Shown in pieces: positions 10,195-20,156 of a DNA stretch of 64,000 nucleotides. Numbering within the stretch: position 1 is the stretch's first letter; every line of letters begins with the position of its first letter. The translations under genes were made by a program, and so were the position numbers. Under the pieces are notes generated by a model, which saw only the letters and a list, made by a program, of their open reading frames with translations, was not told where the DNA came from and searched no databases. Source of the stretch: Aurelia coerulea (lineage: Eukaryota; Cnidaria; Scyphozoa; Semaeostomeae; Ulmaridae); the NCBI GenBank assembly GCA_039566865.1, contig CM076944.1:8020501-8084500 (forward strand), given 5' to 3'.

Positions 10195-12184
10195 CAGTCC
10201 TTTTCGGGAATAAAACAACGCGCGTGCGGCAAAATACACAGGCAAATTCATTTGCGCGTGCGATTCGCACACATAGTTATTCAATACGGTATTTAAGAAG
10301 TGACACACAAATAGGTCTTGAAGTCTCCCTTTACTGATAAAGATAATCACACTACCGATAAAATGAATATCATTGTTCATATGTTTATGTGTCAATTAAT
10401 TTTTTGTTTTTACAGGACTATACTCAGCAGTTTCTTCCTCGGTAAACTCAGACTCGTTTTGTGTCCAATTCTTCCAAACTATCAATGTCAACAGGACAAA
10501 TCTGTTGTCTGCACGGTTCATTTTCTTCATGAACATTGGTATCGTTAACAACAATCACCTTCACTCTATAAGCACACAGTGTTGCAATTATTTCATATTG
10601 TGGGAATTGCCACTTGGGACTTTGTCGGAAGTGGTATAGGATCTGTCAGTAATCATGGTTTATTGAAGCACATGCTTTTGACATTGGATGTGTCGAACAT
10701 CAAAGTACCACTTTACTTAAGCAAAATAACATTTAACACGTGCGATGAAAAGCACTCGTGACTCAATTTGCGTGTGTGCCAACGCACAGTGATCCAGAAA
10801 TGAGAAAATAGTCCAGAAATGCCAAAAAACAAATTTTGAAAAATGATTTTTGCTCTATTTTTACTCCAAAGATAACACATGGATTAGTTTAACACAAAAA
10901 ACCTCATTCTAATCGAAGTTGTACTCGTAGAGCTAAAAATTCACAAAGTTAACGTAAACAAATCAAATGCAAAATTTAGTCAATTTCAGGATGAAATCCA
11001 CTATTGCCTGCAATAAAGTAAATTTTCAAATGTCTGTAGAATCACTTTGCCATATCGGATCTTTACAAACTTTTTTTTACTTGAATGAGAAACACTTTGA
11101 CTATATTGTGACTTAAAAAATAAATTTTCGCGTTTTTCGTTCCTTTCAATTTTTGCGAATGCTGAGATGTACTTTTTGTGAATGCTTAGGCCTGAAAATT
11201 GTTAATATTTTGAAATTTGAGTTAAAAACATGAAATACATGTCAAAACATGTCTTCACAACATACTTTGTCGCTAAATTTGAAGCATTGGCTGCACTTTT
11301 ACCGAAGGTTTCGTACATATTCGTACGCAAAAATTTTTCATGCAATTTTCTTCTTTTCTGGTATTTTCGGGGAAATTGGCAACTTTCTGCAACAATTGTC
11401 ATATGAGATGAAATATAATAGGCTGATAAAAGTAGCATAAAAGGGCATTTAGATTGTCTGAAAGTATATCTTCATTTGGTTCATCCACGGTTTTACGTAT
11501 ATCACAACTTCAGAAACACATTTCATATCATATCACAATTTTTGCAGAAAGTTGCCAATTTCCCCGAAAATACCAGGAAAGAAGAAAATTGCATGAAAAA
11601 TTTTTGGGTACGAATATGTACGAAACCTTCGGTAAAAGTGCAGCCAATGCTTCAAATTTAGCAACAAAGTATGTTGTGAAGACATGTTTTGACATGTATT
11701 TCATGTTTTTAACTCAAATTTCAAAATATGAACAATTTTCAGGCCTAAGCATTCACAAAAAGTACATCTCGGCATTCGCAAAAATTGAAAGGAACGAAAA
11801 TCGCGAAAATTTATTTTTTAAGTCACAATATAGTCAAAGTGTTTCTCATTCAAGTAAAAAAAAGTTTGTAAAGATCCGATATGGCAAAGTGATTCTACAG
11901 ACATTTGAAAATTTACTTTGTTGCAGGCAACAGTGGATTTCATCCTGAAATTGACTAAATGTTGCATTTGATTTGTTTACGTTAACTTTGTGAATTTTTA
12001 GCTCTACGAGTATAACTCCGATTAGAATGAGGTTTTTTGTGTTAAACTAATCCATGTGTTATCTTTAGAGTAAAAATAGAGCCAAAATCATTTTTCAAAA
12101 TTTGTTTTTTGGTATTTCTGTACTGCTCTGGATCACTGTGCAACGTGTGCGCGTGCGATCGCACGCATCAAACGAAAAGGCCTG
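10195..12184. mobile_element. 1.99-kb non-autonomous transposon, 6-bp TSD ATATTA
   Basis: The left end is CAGTCCTTTTCGGG and the right end, inverted, is CAGGCCTTTTCGTTT. The hexamer ATATTA lies immediately outside both ends (10189-10194 and 12185-12190). Just inside are GCGCGTGCGG and GTGCGATCGCACGC, CG-rich motifs unlike the AT-rich surroundings. Most of the interior is a giant inverted repeat listed separately. No transposase is present. The element at 15361-16893 has similar ends and also a 6-bp duplication. Confidence 0.75.
10784..12150. repeat. 1.37-kb near-palindrome inside the 6-bp-TSD element
   Basis: The left arm (about 10784-11414) and right arm (about 11518-12150) are inverted copies of about 630 bases separated by about 100 bases. 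Examples are GGATTAGTTTAACACAAAAA against its inverse near 12045, and the AAGTTGCCAATTTCCCCGAA inverse pair around 11375 and 11550. An open frame in each arm gives almost the same peptide (NMYETFGKSAANASNLATKY). This follows from nucleotide identity and is not evidence of a gene. The few mismatches suggest a young or gene-converting palindrome. Confidence 0.8.
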
Positions 12185-12327
12185 ATATTATGTTACTTAC
12201 AGAATGGTATGCTACTAAAATTTACACTCAATTCTTAAACAATTTGAAGAAGACAAATTGAAAAATCCTTCTTATTACCATAAAAAATAAGGAAAAGCTA
12301 TCTGCAAAAAATATTTCCATAAATTAA

Positions 12328-12473
12328 AGGGTCTGTTTCATCCAGCATGCCTTGCACGTGCCATCTCTTGGTTGGCCTTTGTTGCCGCCATTTTCATGGG
12401 CCATGAAAATGGCGGACAACAAAGGAAAACCAAGAGATGGCATGTGCAAGGAATGCTGGATGAAACAGACCCT
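12328..12473. mobile_element. 146-bp hairpin MITE flanked by TTAA
   Basis: This is an almost perfect palindrome, beginning AGGGTCTGTTTCATCCAGCA and ending with the inverse. TTAA flanks it at 12324-12327 and 12474-12477. The centre is CATTTTCATGGGCCATGAAAATG. TTAA duplications are typical of piggyBac and Kolobok superfamilies; the purine start (AGGG) favours Kolobok, which is inference. A degenerate relative with AGGGTCT and CAGCATGCTTCGCAC lies at about 46.67-46.75 kb. Confidence 0.8.
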
Positions 12474-12477
12474 TTAA

Positions 12478-13860
12478 GGATTGCATTGATGGGTTACTGT
12501 TGGTGCTTAATGATTTTGTTACAAGGGTTTTGCTATCAGTTTGTTTCATAAATTTTTTCTCTCTGGAAATACAATGGCTGATCAAATGATTTTCACTCAG
12601 TAGCCATATTTAAATTGTGCTTAGTGCCAGAAAAATTTCATAAAAGCTTGCATTCAGAAAATCTTTCACAAATTTCTTATCTTCAGGGTTACTTTTTTGG
12701 CCCACCCGTTATATACAAGAGATAGATACTAGAGTAGAGTCAGATGCAAAAAATGGCAACTTTCTTAGCACACTAAGGCCTTTCAATCTTATGTTATCAT
12801 CAGAGTGTGGCGTGTAAACTGTTATAAACAAGCATGTTGGCAAAGTAACAAAGTAGTAACTTTGAAATGTTTGTCAATGATAACGTTTGGTTGTTTCAAA
12901 TAACTTTGGCCACAATGATGGCATACTTTGTTTTAGCCTCAAAGTGCTGTTCACCTCATGTCATTAGTTGTTGAGCCTCCAAGCAGTCCAAAAACTACAC
13001 AAAAGTACATGTGCTTACTCTAGCATGATTTTCAACTTTCACAAGTTGAAAAAAGAAAATTTTTGGAATGAACTTTCATGAATCTGCCAAAATGGGAAAA
13101 TTCACGCGAATAAACTTTTGCACATTAGGCTTCTTATCAAATTCTGCAATGTTCCTCAACTCTTCAATGACTCTCCTGAGTCTTCAATGCATATTCTTGT
13201 TAGCAGCACCATAGTTTGAAAGGGGTGTTGTTAAACAAGATCATATTGAATGTTCTTGCATTTACGAAAACACACAACAACATGATTGTTATAAAAATAT
13301 TTGATGGGGAGAAACTTTGACAAATTTCACATTTTAGAAATCTTTCACAAATTTTAGCCAAAAATGTGAAAAGCACCTAAGTTTATTCCTGGAAAGTTTC
13401 TTCCTTAAAGTATGGCAAAACATCTGCAGCTAGAAAGAGTCCACGTGAAACATCTATGTTAACAAGACCTGTACAGCAAAACTTTCTGTTGTTCCATATC
13501 TTAAAACTCTTGTCACACAAATGTTGCAGCGTACAAATGGAGAACTATCTCTCTCTTTTTCTCATCAGTTTTCCTTTGTAAACAGTATGGTTTCAGTCAT
13601 ACTGGCACTGCCTAACTTTTGCACAAAGTTTTTCTACAACATGAATTTATAGACCTTAATTAAGGGATAACTGTGGCAAGGGTAAAACTTTGATGGTGCG
13701 TAATTTGAAAGTCATATCACCTTTTACAGAGAAATTTTTCTGACCTTGACGAAAAAGCTATGACTTGAAACAATGTGTCCAATTGGAAAGAAATCTACAG
13801 TTTAATCCCAATGTTAGAAACCACAGAAAAGACAGGAGATAAAACCTCACAGAATATTAC
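12478..13860. other. Intron, nothing recognised
   Basis: AT-rich intron between AKAP9-like exons 2 and 3. A possible relic of a CCCACCCG-ended repeat lies near 12700. No gene or complete element is visible. Confidence 0.4.
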
Positions 13861-14118
13861 CTCATGAGGCAATGGTGATGCTGGATGTGAGTCAGCAGCA
13901 CTGCTAAGTGAGACGGCATCATTTTCAGTATCTTGATCTCCATTATCTTCAGTCCTACTTGAGCCTGAAGCAGCTTTGGATAGAGATCTCTGTGATCCAC
14001 TTTTTGATGCATCTAACACAACTGGGTGACTCTCTGATTTGCTGTTACTTCTGCTTGCACTGGCAGCAGCAGCTTCTGCTTTCTTCTTTTTCTTTTTCAT
14101 CTGTTTGAACTCCATCAG
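13861..14118 (-). CDS. AKAP9: AKAP9/pericentrin-like scaffold, exon 2
   Basis: This 258-base exon encodes 86 residues. The acceptor is TTTTCCTTTTCAG and the donor is GAG|GTAATA; both are phase 0. It opens LMEFKQMKKKKKKAE. Joined to exon 1 it gives GRAKLMEFKQMKKKKKK, which has the arrangement of the AKAP9/pericentrin N-terminus: a Lys/Arg-Gln-rich helix, GxxKL, then an aromatic and a basic cluster. The rest is a Ser-, Asp- and Glu-rich low-complexity linker (SRSNSKSESHPVVLDASKSG and similar) expected to be disordered. The in-frame ATG upstream of the acceptor is intronic. Confidence 0.8.
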
Positions 14119-15190
14119 CTGAAAAGGAAAAATAACACAATATAGAGCATAATCTAAAGTGCTGGAAAACATACACGAAGCGGAGAAATCTCACAGCAAG
14201 CGTCAGGTTAAGATTTTAGCATTAAATAAATTTGGTATTACTAGAAAAATGGGAGAAAGAGGGAAAAGTTAAGGAGAGATAAAAGAAATGAGTTTGCAGC
14301 AGAAGGAGAGAAGAAATGTCAGTGAATGAAAATTGAAGTCAGGCAAGAGTATATGGAAATGATTAATTCCACATCTAAACAAGCAACAGGCAGGAAAAAT
14401 TGAAACATCAACACAGCTTTGCAGGTCACCAGATTTTTTTCCAGTACTGATAATCAAACTGGATGTATGGTTAAAACTTATGGCAGGGTAATGTGGACAG
14501 GAGTCTGTTGCCAGCTCTCAGAATGCCACCTGATTCTAACTATCAAAATGTTCTTCATACCAAGGACTCTTTATGAGAGATTTTCTACTGTTTGGCCAGA
14601 AATAACCCCATTTCTAAGAAACTTGTGTTCACCATTGCAAATAAGGAACCATGATCTGTCTTTACCCCTGCATATCCTCCTACTCCTAACTGGTGTGCCA
14701 AAAAGACCACATGTTTGAAAATTTACTATTTGGACAATATATGATATATGGTATGAATCAAAGGAGGTTGATAGCCAAAAGATGAAGTAGTTTTTGGGGT
14801 TTTTGTTCTATTCTTCTTTTGAGTATTGAATTGAGTATTAAGTATTGAAAAGATAGGCAACATTGGCACACCCAAGGGTTACAGTTTGTCTGTTCAAATT
14901 TTAGCAACACCGATGCACTGATACAATGTTTGTTAAAATGAAGGCTGTTGAAGGAGTTGTCATCAATAGTGCAATCCTCTGGCTCTGCAGCAAGAACAAT
15001 CAGACACCAGAATGGAAAGTTTGTATTTTGCATGTGCAAGCTGAGATGGCCTGAGTAAGATTTTTCATGTGGATAATTTTGCAGCTTCTACAGTTGAGAA
15101 CAATAGCTTAAAACACTAGATCTTTGTTTATTGCCAACTGCACAGCTCAGATTGTAAACTGTATAAAACCATACACGTGCAAGCTATTGT
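14119..15190. other. Intron, nothing recognised
   Basis: Intron 1 of the AKAP9-like gene, proximal part. No element boundary, tandem repeat or coding exon could be supported. Confidence 0.4.
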
Positions 15191-15204
15191 GCATGCTAAA
15201 CAAA

Positions 15205-15270
15205 TTTTCGATTCCATGTCAGGTGGAAAGAGTTCAATCCAAGATAGTGCCCTACCACTTGAGCATCTTA
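15205..15270 (-). repeat. tRNA-like (SINE-like) fragment
   Basis: Read on the minus strand the sequence GCTCAAGTGGTAGGGC resembles a tRNA D-arm and A-box, followed by TTGGATTGAACTC, which resembles a B-box. A related stretch at 44726-44776 carries GGGTTCGATCCC. The spacing is too short for a real tRNA, so a SINE relic is the most I would propose. Confidence 0.25.
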
Positions 15271-15280
15271 ACTTCTCCCA

Positions 15281-17185
15281 TACACGTATTTTTTTATAAG
15301 AAACGAAGAATTTGGGTCAGTACTGCAAGTTTCTTACGAGTTTCTTAAAGGTTCCATAACCAGTCTTGGTAATATTAGGCCTGCGATCGCACGCGCATGC
15401 CTCCACACATGCCTAAAATTTCCAAGGCGTGCGTTATATCGCACGCTCAAACATACTTTTCCTACCTGGAGTTTCATAGTTTGTATGTGATGCTTGGCGA
15501 ATAATGATATGTTTTTACGTTGGTTTGTTTTCCTTCAAAAAGTTTCCAAAATTTTGTAGCGTTTTTTTTAATCGCCACATCGTCGTCCTTATTGGTCCAT
15601 ACTAGGGAGATTAAGTACTACGAAAATTACGAAATAATGGTTCATACTATGAAAATTACGAAGCGGCAGACGGGAGAGGTCAAGGAGTTGGGCAATCCAC
15701 TTTTCCTGTTGTCCTATTTTGATAAAGTGTGAAGATGAATGCAAAATGAATACAGGTTCCACAAAGTAATTAGCAGATTAAAGAAAGGAATTAGAGAACA
15801 GAACTCCTAAACACTTGAAAGAAAACAACCAAACCTCTCCGATGTTATGTTAGTAAAACTACTCGTTGGCCTACACTTGCGAAGCCTTTGGAAACTATCG
15901 TGGCAAAAATGTGAGCATCATGAGTTTTTTCATTGGTCTAAAATTTAGAAACTTGATCATGAAGATAGAATGGGATCATTATTTACGCTGACAGAATGAT
16001 TGTGTTCCCCCTTGCTTTTAGCAGTTCTTTCGCATGGTTTCTTGCTGGGATCATTTTGCTAAGATATGAAGTTTTCAGGTTTCCTTTGGATCTCTAGTGC
16101 CTTGAATGCCTCGCCAAACTCAAAACGTTTACTACGTAGTCATCAAGTGCTCGTTTAACTAACGGAGGGAGATTTCACTCTTTCGAAACAGCATGCAAGA
16201 TTTTTCGGACAAAAGGATTTTTGATGGGTTTTTCTTGAAAACAAACGGGCTTGCCTAAAGTGTACGAGATTTTTGGGAGTGAAATACCCTCGAGACAAAC
16301 AGTTTCAAGTTGTAAATTGATCAACAGTTCTGGCCTCTTTTAGCACCGTTGCCGTTACATCATAATAGCGATTTTATCTTGGGGGCTAGGGCAATATGCT
16401 TTTTCTGGATGGTGATCAACAAGTCATCAACAATTCTGCAACAGCTCTTTCAAAACAAGATTCCATGCTCAAGACGAAATGTCATGGAAGACCACGAAGG
16501 AAACCATATATAGTTTTAAAATTGAAATAACGAGCTCCCGCTATAACTTTTGTGGTTCCCTTTGGATTTAATTGCTCAAAGATTTAACTATATCAAGCTT
16601 TAGGCAAGAGGGTGCATAGACCTTAGGAATACATTACACTTGGTATTCTTGATATATTTCTAATTTAATTGAAATAATGTAATCGTTTTCGTTGAATTGG
16701 AGAATGTCTGTCTTCTTTCACTTAATCTGTTTTGACAATGATGAACTGTTCCAGCATTATATGACATTTAGAAGGCTATCAACTGTCCTAAACAACGATA
16801 AAACACTTTTTTGGATTGCATGCCATCGCACGCCTAAAATATTTAAGGCGTTCGAAAGGCAGCACGCCACCAAATTTCATATTACTAGGACTGCATAACA
16901 ATCTTCATGTTCACTACCTGTGCCCTTGTGAACATTTCAAAACAAGGTTTTTTAATCCTTTCAAAATGTTTAGACATTACTCAAGTACCTTATGAGTAAT
17001 GTGATATATAGGAAACAAGTGACAGTAAAATAAAAATATGGTCAAGGATCTCCTTTCTTTATCAAAATCCCCTCAAAATAAATAGTTTCTTAACTTTAAT
17101 ATTCCCAGTACAGGAGTTTCTTCATTTTTTGGCAATCTGAGAGTTGAGTTTATTATGGGCAGTTTCTTATAAAAAAATAAGTGTA
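15281..17185. mobile_element. TAAGAAAC-repeat element, copy 3, split by an insertion
   Basis: The left part (15281-15360) starts TACACGTATTTTTTTATAAG. The right part (16900-17185) ends with AGTTTCTTATAAAAAAATAA then GTGTA. Together they match copy 1 at 6266-6664 in inverse orientation. The middle, 15361-16893, is a foreign element with its own target duplication. TA dinucleotides bound the outer ends. Confidence 0.75.
15361..16893. mobile_element. 1.53-kb non-autonomous transposon, 6-bp TSD CATAAC
   Basis: It starts CAGTCTTGGTAATATTA and ends with the inverse of CAGTCCTAGTAATATGA. The hexamer CATAAC is duplicated at 15355-15360 and 16894-16899. Subterminal GCGATCGCACGC and ATCGCACGCC motifs recall the element at 10195-12184. 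Small frames in the interior show no transposase motif. It inserted into an existing TAAGAAAC element and is therefore younger than that copy. Confidence 0.8.
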
Positions 17186-17193
17186 TCAGTGCT

Positions 17194-17327
17194 CCTGTAT
17201 GGAAAGTGTGGCACTTGCACACCCAAGAAAAACAATAGGGTATTCAAAACAGACAATAGATAAACAATAGAGGACCCTTCTTGCACACCCGAGGTCTCGG
17301 CGAAAAGTGCCCTACTTTCCATACTGG
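17194..17327. mobile_element. 134-bp MITE, 8-bp TSD TCAGTGCT (hAT-like)
   Basis: The ends are CCTGTATGGAAAG and the inverse of CCAGTATGGAAAG. TCAGTGCT flanks at 17186-17193 and 17328-17335. It abuts the right end of the TAAGAAAC element (17185). Its interior CTTGCACACCCGAG is shared with the larger element at 45076-45632, which also has an 8-bp duplication. An 8-bp duplication is characteristic of hAT elements. Confidence 0.8.
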
Positions 17328-17475
17328 TCAGTGCTAGGCACTATAACTATAAAATCCCTTCATTTTCATCAAGGCTACATACATTTTCTTTGATAAGCTA
17401 GAGCTAACCTTAGTTTGCACTTTGCAAATTTGGCAGTCTTAAAATAGCACAGGTATCACGCTAGCGAACCTATAC

Positions 17476-17790
17476 GCACTACTGTGGTGGATACGCCATA
17501 CCGGGGCAGTATATTATCCTTATTGTGGTGGATACGCCATACCGGGGCGGTATATTATCCATACTGTGGTGGGGTATTATCCTTACTGTGGTGGATACGC
17601 CATACCGGGGCGGTATATTATCCTTACTGTGGCGGGGTATTATCCTTACTGTGGTGGGGTATTATCCTTACTGTGGTGGATATGCCATACCGGGGCGGCA
17701 TATTATCCTTACTGTGGTGGGGTATTATCCTTACTGTGGTGGATACGCCATACTGGGGTGGGGTATTATCCTTTCTGTGGCGGGGTATTC
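17476..17790 (+). repeat. Compound minisatellite, 22- and 41-bp units
   Basis: The array mixes a short unit TACTGTGGTGGGGTATTATC and a longer unit in which ATACGCCATACCGGGGCGG is added after GTGGTGG. About a dozen units are present. All three plus-strand frames stay open (YYPYCGG-type peptides) because unit lengths lack stops; no gene is implied. A single unexpanded copy with the same left flank, GCGAACCTATACG, lies at 43540-43610. Confidence 0.85.
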
Positions 17791-18280
17791 AGAATTTGCC
17801 CTCTGCAAACTGACAAAGGATCCCTTTTGAAGAAGATGATCCATTCCTTTCACTCAATAGACTACATTCATTCTTTCGGAAACAAAACTTGCAGGTAACC
17901 TATTCATTCTCAAAGCCAAGATTTGCTCACAAAAGCAAACTCATATGGTAAACAGATGGACTGCCCATTTTGAGCCTGTTGTATGCACTAATTTTAGGCG
18001 GCTGTGTGTGTGTTTGTGTCAGACTCAAAAATCACCAAAGCTTTTCCCATTTTTGTCAATCACAGAAACTCAATTTATTTACAAAAAAACTAACAGATGA
18101 TTCAGTTATCATAAACAACCTTTTAACATCAATAATGCGTTGGATTCAAAACTTTAAACGCGTAATCTGAAACTTCGAGGCTACTGCAATTACGTGGTTT
18201 AGGCCGCCGAGTTTTCGGCGGCAAAGTTAGGCCGGTCTTTGCTTTGACCTGCCTGCATAGAAACCAGCTAATTTTCTTAC
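17791..18280. other. Intron 1, promoter-proximal part
   Basis: A GTGTGTGTTTGTGT stretch near 18005 is the only simple repeat. Nothing else could be supported. Confidence 0.4.
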
Positions 18281-18334
18281 CTTGGCTCGTCCAGCTTTTA
18301 ATTTTCTTTGCCTTTCTGCATCTGAATCACTCAT
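18281..18334 (-). CDS. AKAP9: AKAP9/pericentrin-like scaffold, first coding exon
   Basis: This exon encodes MSDSDAERQRKLKAGRAK and ends AAG|GTAAGA in phase 0. An in-frame TGA lies a few codons upstream of the ATG and no acceptor lies between, which fixes the start. From knowledge of the family, vertebrate AKAP9 and pericentrin begin with a short acidic stretch followed by a basic, Gln- and Lys-rich helix with GxxKL. The junction with exon 2 recreates that pattern exactly. AKAP9-type proteins organise centrosomal and Golgi microtubule nucleation and anchor PKA. The visible part totals 432 codons in four exons over 16 kb; most of the protein, including any C-terminal PACT domain, is outside the window. 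Confidence 0.8.
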
Positions 18335-18583
18335 CTTTCGTTTGGACGATTCAAATCATAAGTTAGGATACTATTAGGTTAGTTTAGAAGAGCAGACGTG
18401 AAGACAAGTGTGACTTTCTGTGGTGTTTGTGGTCCACTTGGAATTTTCGTTTCAAGGAGCTTAATTTGTCCCGAGGGATACCCGCAAACCCGCAAAAGTA
18501 AATGTGATTTATTTGCTGCTGCGTAGTTCCCAGATCACAAGAAACTTCAGTATACTACCATATATAGTTCCTTTGTAATGACA

Positions 18584-18807
18584 ACACTCTTTTTTATAAA
18601 AATAATGTTTATAAGAATATTCAGGCTCAGAATCATCCAATATTTAAGAATATCACAAGAATACTGCCAGCCTCAGCTGGCATATTTGTGTCTCATTTTT
18701 CAGCAGTTGCTGCGATGTTCATAACAGAGAATCGCATGCAAAACGAAAATTTCTTGAGAATATTGAGGCTGGACAAAATTCATAGTAGTCTTATGAAAAA
18801 GAGTGTA
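18584..18807. mobile_element. Diverged relative of the TAAGAAAC family
   Basis: The ends ACACTCTTTTTTATAAAAAT and CTTATGAAAAAGAGTGTA match the family's terminal pattern. The internal octamers are replaced by TAAGAATATT. It sits about 250 bases upstream of the AKAP9-like start codon, so it may lie in the promoter or 5' untranslated region. Confidence 0.5.
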
Positions 18808-19510
18808 TCGTACCACAAGCCCTCTCTGGTACTCAAATAACGAGAATTTTAAGAAACTTCTCCGCGGTCATTGAAACTTGATGAAAATATTTACAAAACG
18901 AAAGTCTTTAGTGTTTTGCTGAGTAGTTGCAGTTCTCAGAATTTCTTGATGAACCAGAACGTTTCCAGTTATTCCATTTATTTGACTTGTATTTGCCTCC
19001 ATTTTTGTACAAAAAAGTTTGTAATATTTTGAGAGAGAAGCAAAACAAACATATCGACACCACACACGAGTATTTTCACGAACTCTGGAAAGTTTCATCG
19101 TAATTTTTGATGACCAAAAATTATTAGAGTTCCTAAAAAAATGCTAATTTTGATGCTGATTATCGACACATTGGTGCCAAAGGATTGAGAGAGAGAAAGA
19201 AATTTGGAAATATATATGGTTCATTTGCCGCAAAGAAGTTTGTCCACTGAGCACGAAAACTATCGAGAACGAGAAAGGAGTTTTCCCAATTTAAAAATTT
19301 TTTCATGTTCACGCTTTAAAGTGCCCATCTAGCCCAAGCACATAATTATTGTCTTGTTGGAATCTTCCAAAATTTGATCCACTTTTAGAGAACCGCCAAT
19401 TTAGTAGCGATTTTCTGACCAAAATTCCAAGAGGTACAAATATATCGTCAAAGCAACTTCGAACTACAAGTTGGACCAGAATGAAAATTATCACCTTCGC
19501 TGAAAAGATT
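18808..19510. other. Intergenic, nothing recognised
   Basis: AT-rich sequence upstream of the AKAP9-like gene. No element or coding exon could be supported. Confidence 0.35.
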
Positions 19511-19517
19511 GACACGA

Positions 19518-19690
19518 GAAAGCTTACCGTCTTACCAAACTTGCGCCATTCAGTTTCTTGTTGCAATTTCAACACTACCCTTTTCTTTTCAAGATTCGTT
19601 AAAAATTAGTCAAGAACACTCCAGCTTTCCCTACTTTTCTTAATTTGCTCACTTTCTTCTGGATCTTTCAACAACGCGCCAAGTCTTTAC
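19518..19690 (-). other. Unproven coding-exon candidate
   Basis: Reading the minus strand, a frame gives LKDPEESEQIKKSRESWSVL, a TAA stop, then in the same frame NLEKKRVVLKLQQETEWRKF and GKT before an ACG|GTAAGC donor-like site. The residue composition (charged, Trp-containing) looks more coding-like than the surroundings. The stop, the weak acceptor candidates and the lack of a recognised family keep this tentative. Confidence 0.25.
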
Positions 19691-20078
19691 AGTAACAACT
19701 TACACTTTTTGCCGCGTCGTTGCCAAGTCAAACAAGACGAAACAGAAGAATGGAAAGTTAATATTTGGGTTCAAATGTAAAGAAAAGTAAGCATTTGCAC
19801 ACAGGTAGAGACTTTTGGGCTTTTTATTAAAAATTCAAAGTACAATGAAGAGTAAAGTACTTGGCAAGCAAGCACTAAATAGAAGAGGAAACGGGAGGTT
19901 TGAATTTCAATGACTTCAACGAGAGTTGTACCCAACAAATACATCATTCAAGGTAACTCTCGAGAATTCCCGCCAAAAATGCCTTCTTTGTCGAAAACGG
20001 CCAATTATGCCCATCCTGTCAATGCAAGGATCTGCTCGTGGATCTGTTCAAAAAACATATTGTTGCCTCTTACTGGTC

Positions 20079-20156
20079 AGCCTGCGTGCAGACTCTACTA
20101 CTGGAGAAGGAACCTCACTTCTCTTCAGGGAATCAGTAGAGTCTGCACGCAGGCTA
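20079..20156. mobile_element. 78-bp hairpin MITE, 10-bp TSD
   Basis: The ends are AGCCTGCGTGCAGACTCTAC and the inverse, with CTTACTGGTC repeated at 20069-20078 and 20157-20166. Same family as 53396-53456 and 59986-60108, and a half copy at 56186-56210. There is no coding. The 9-10-bp duplications suggest Mutator-like mobilisation. Confidence 0.75.

Noticed and set aside
11202..11948. Matching open frames in both arms of the large palindrome
   Set aside because: The match follows from arm identity at the nucleotide level; the arms belong to a mobile element and no domain is recognised.
17484..17898. Three overlapping 100-residue frames with YYPYCGG repeats
   Set aside because: All three forward frames are open because the minisatellite units lack stops; a real gene would favour one frame.
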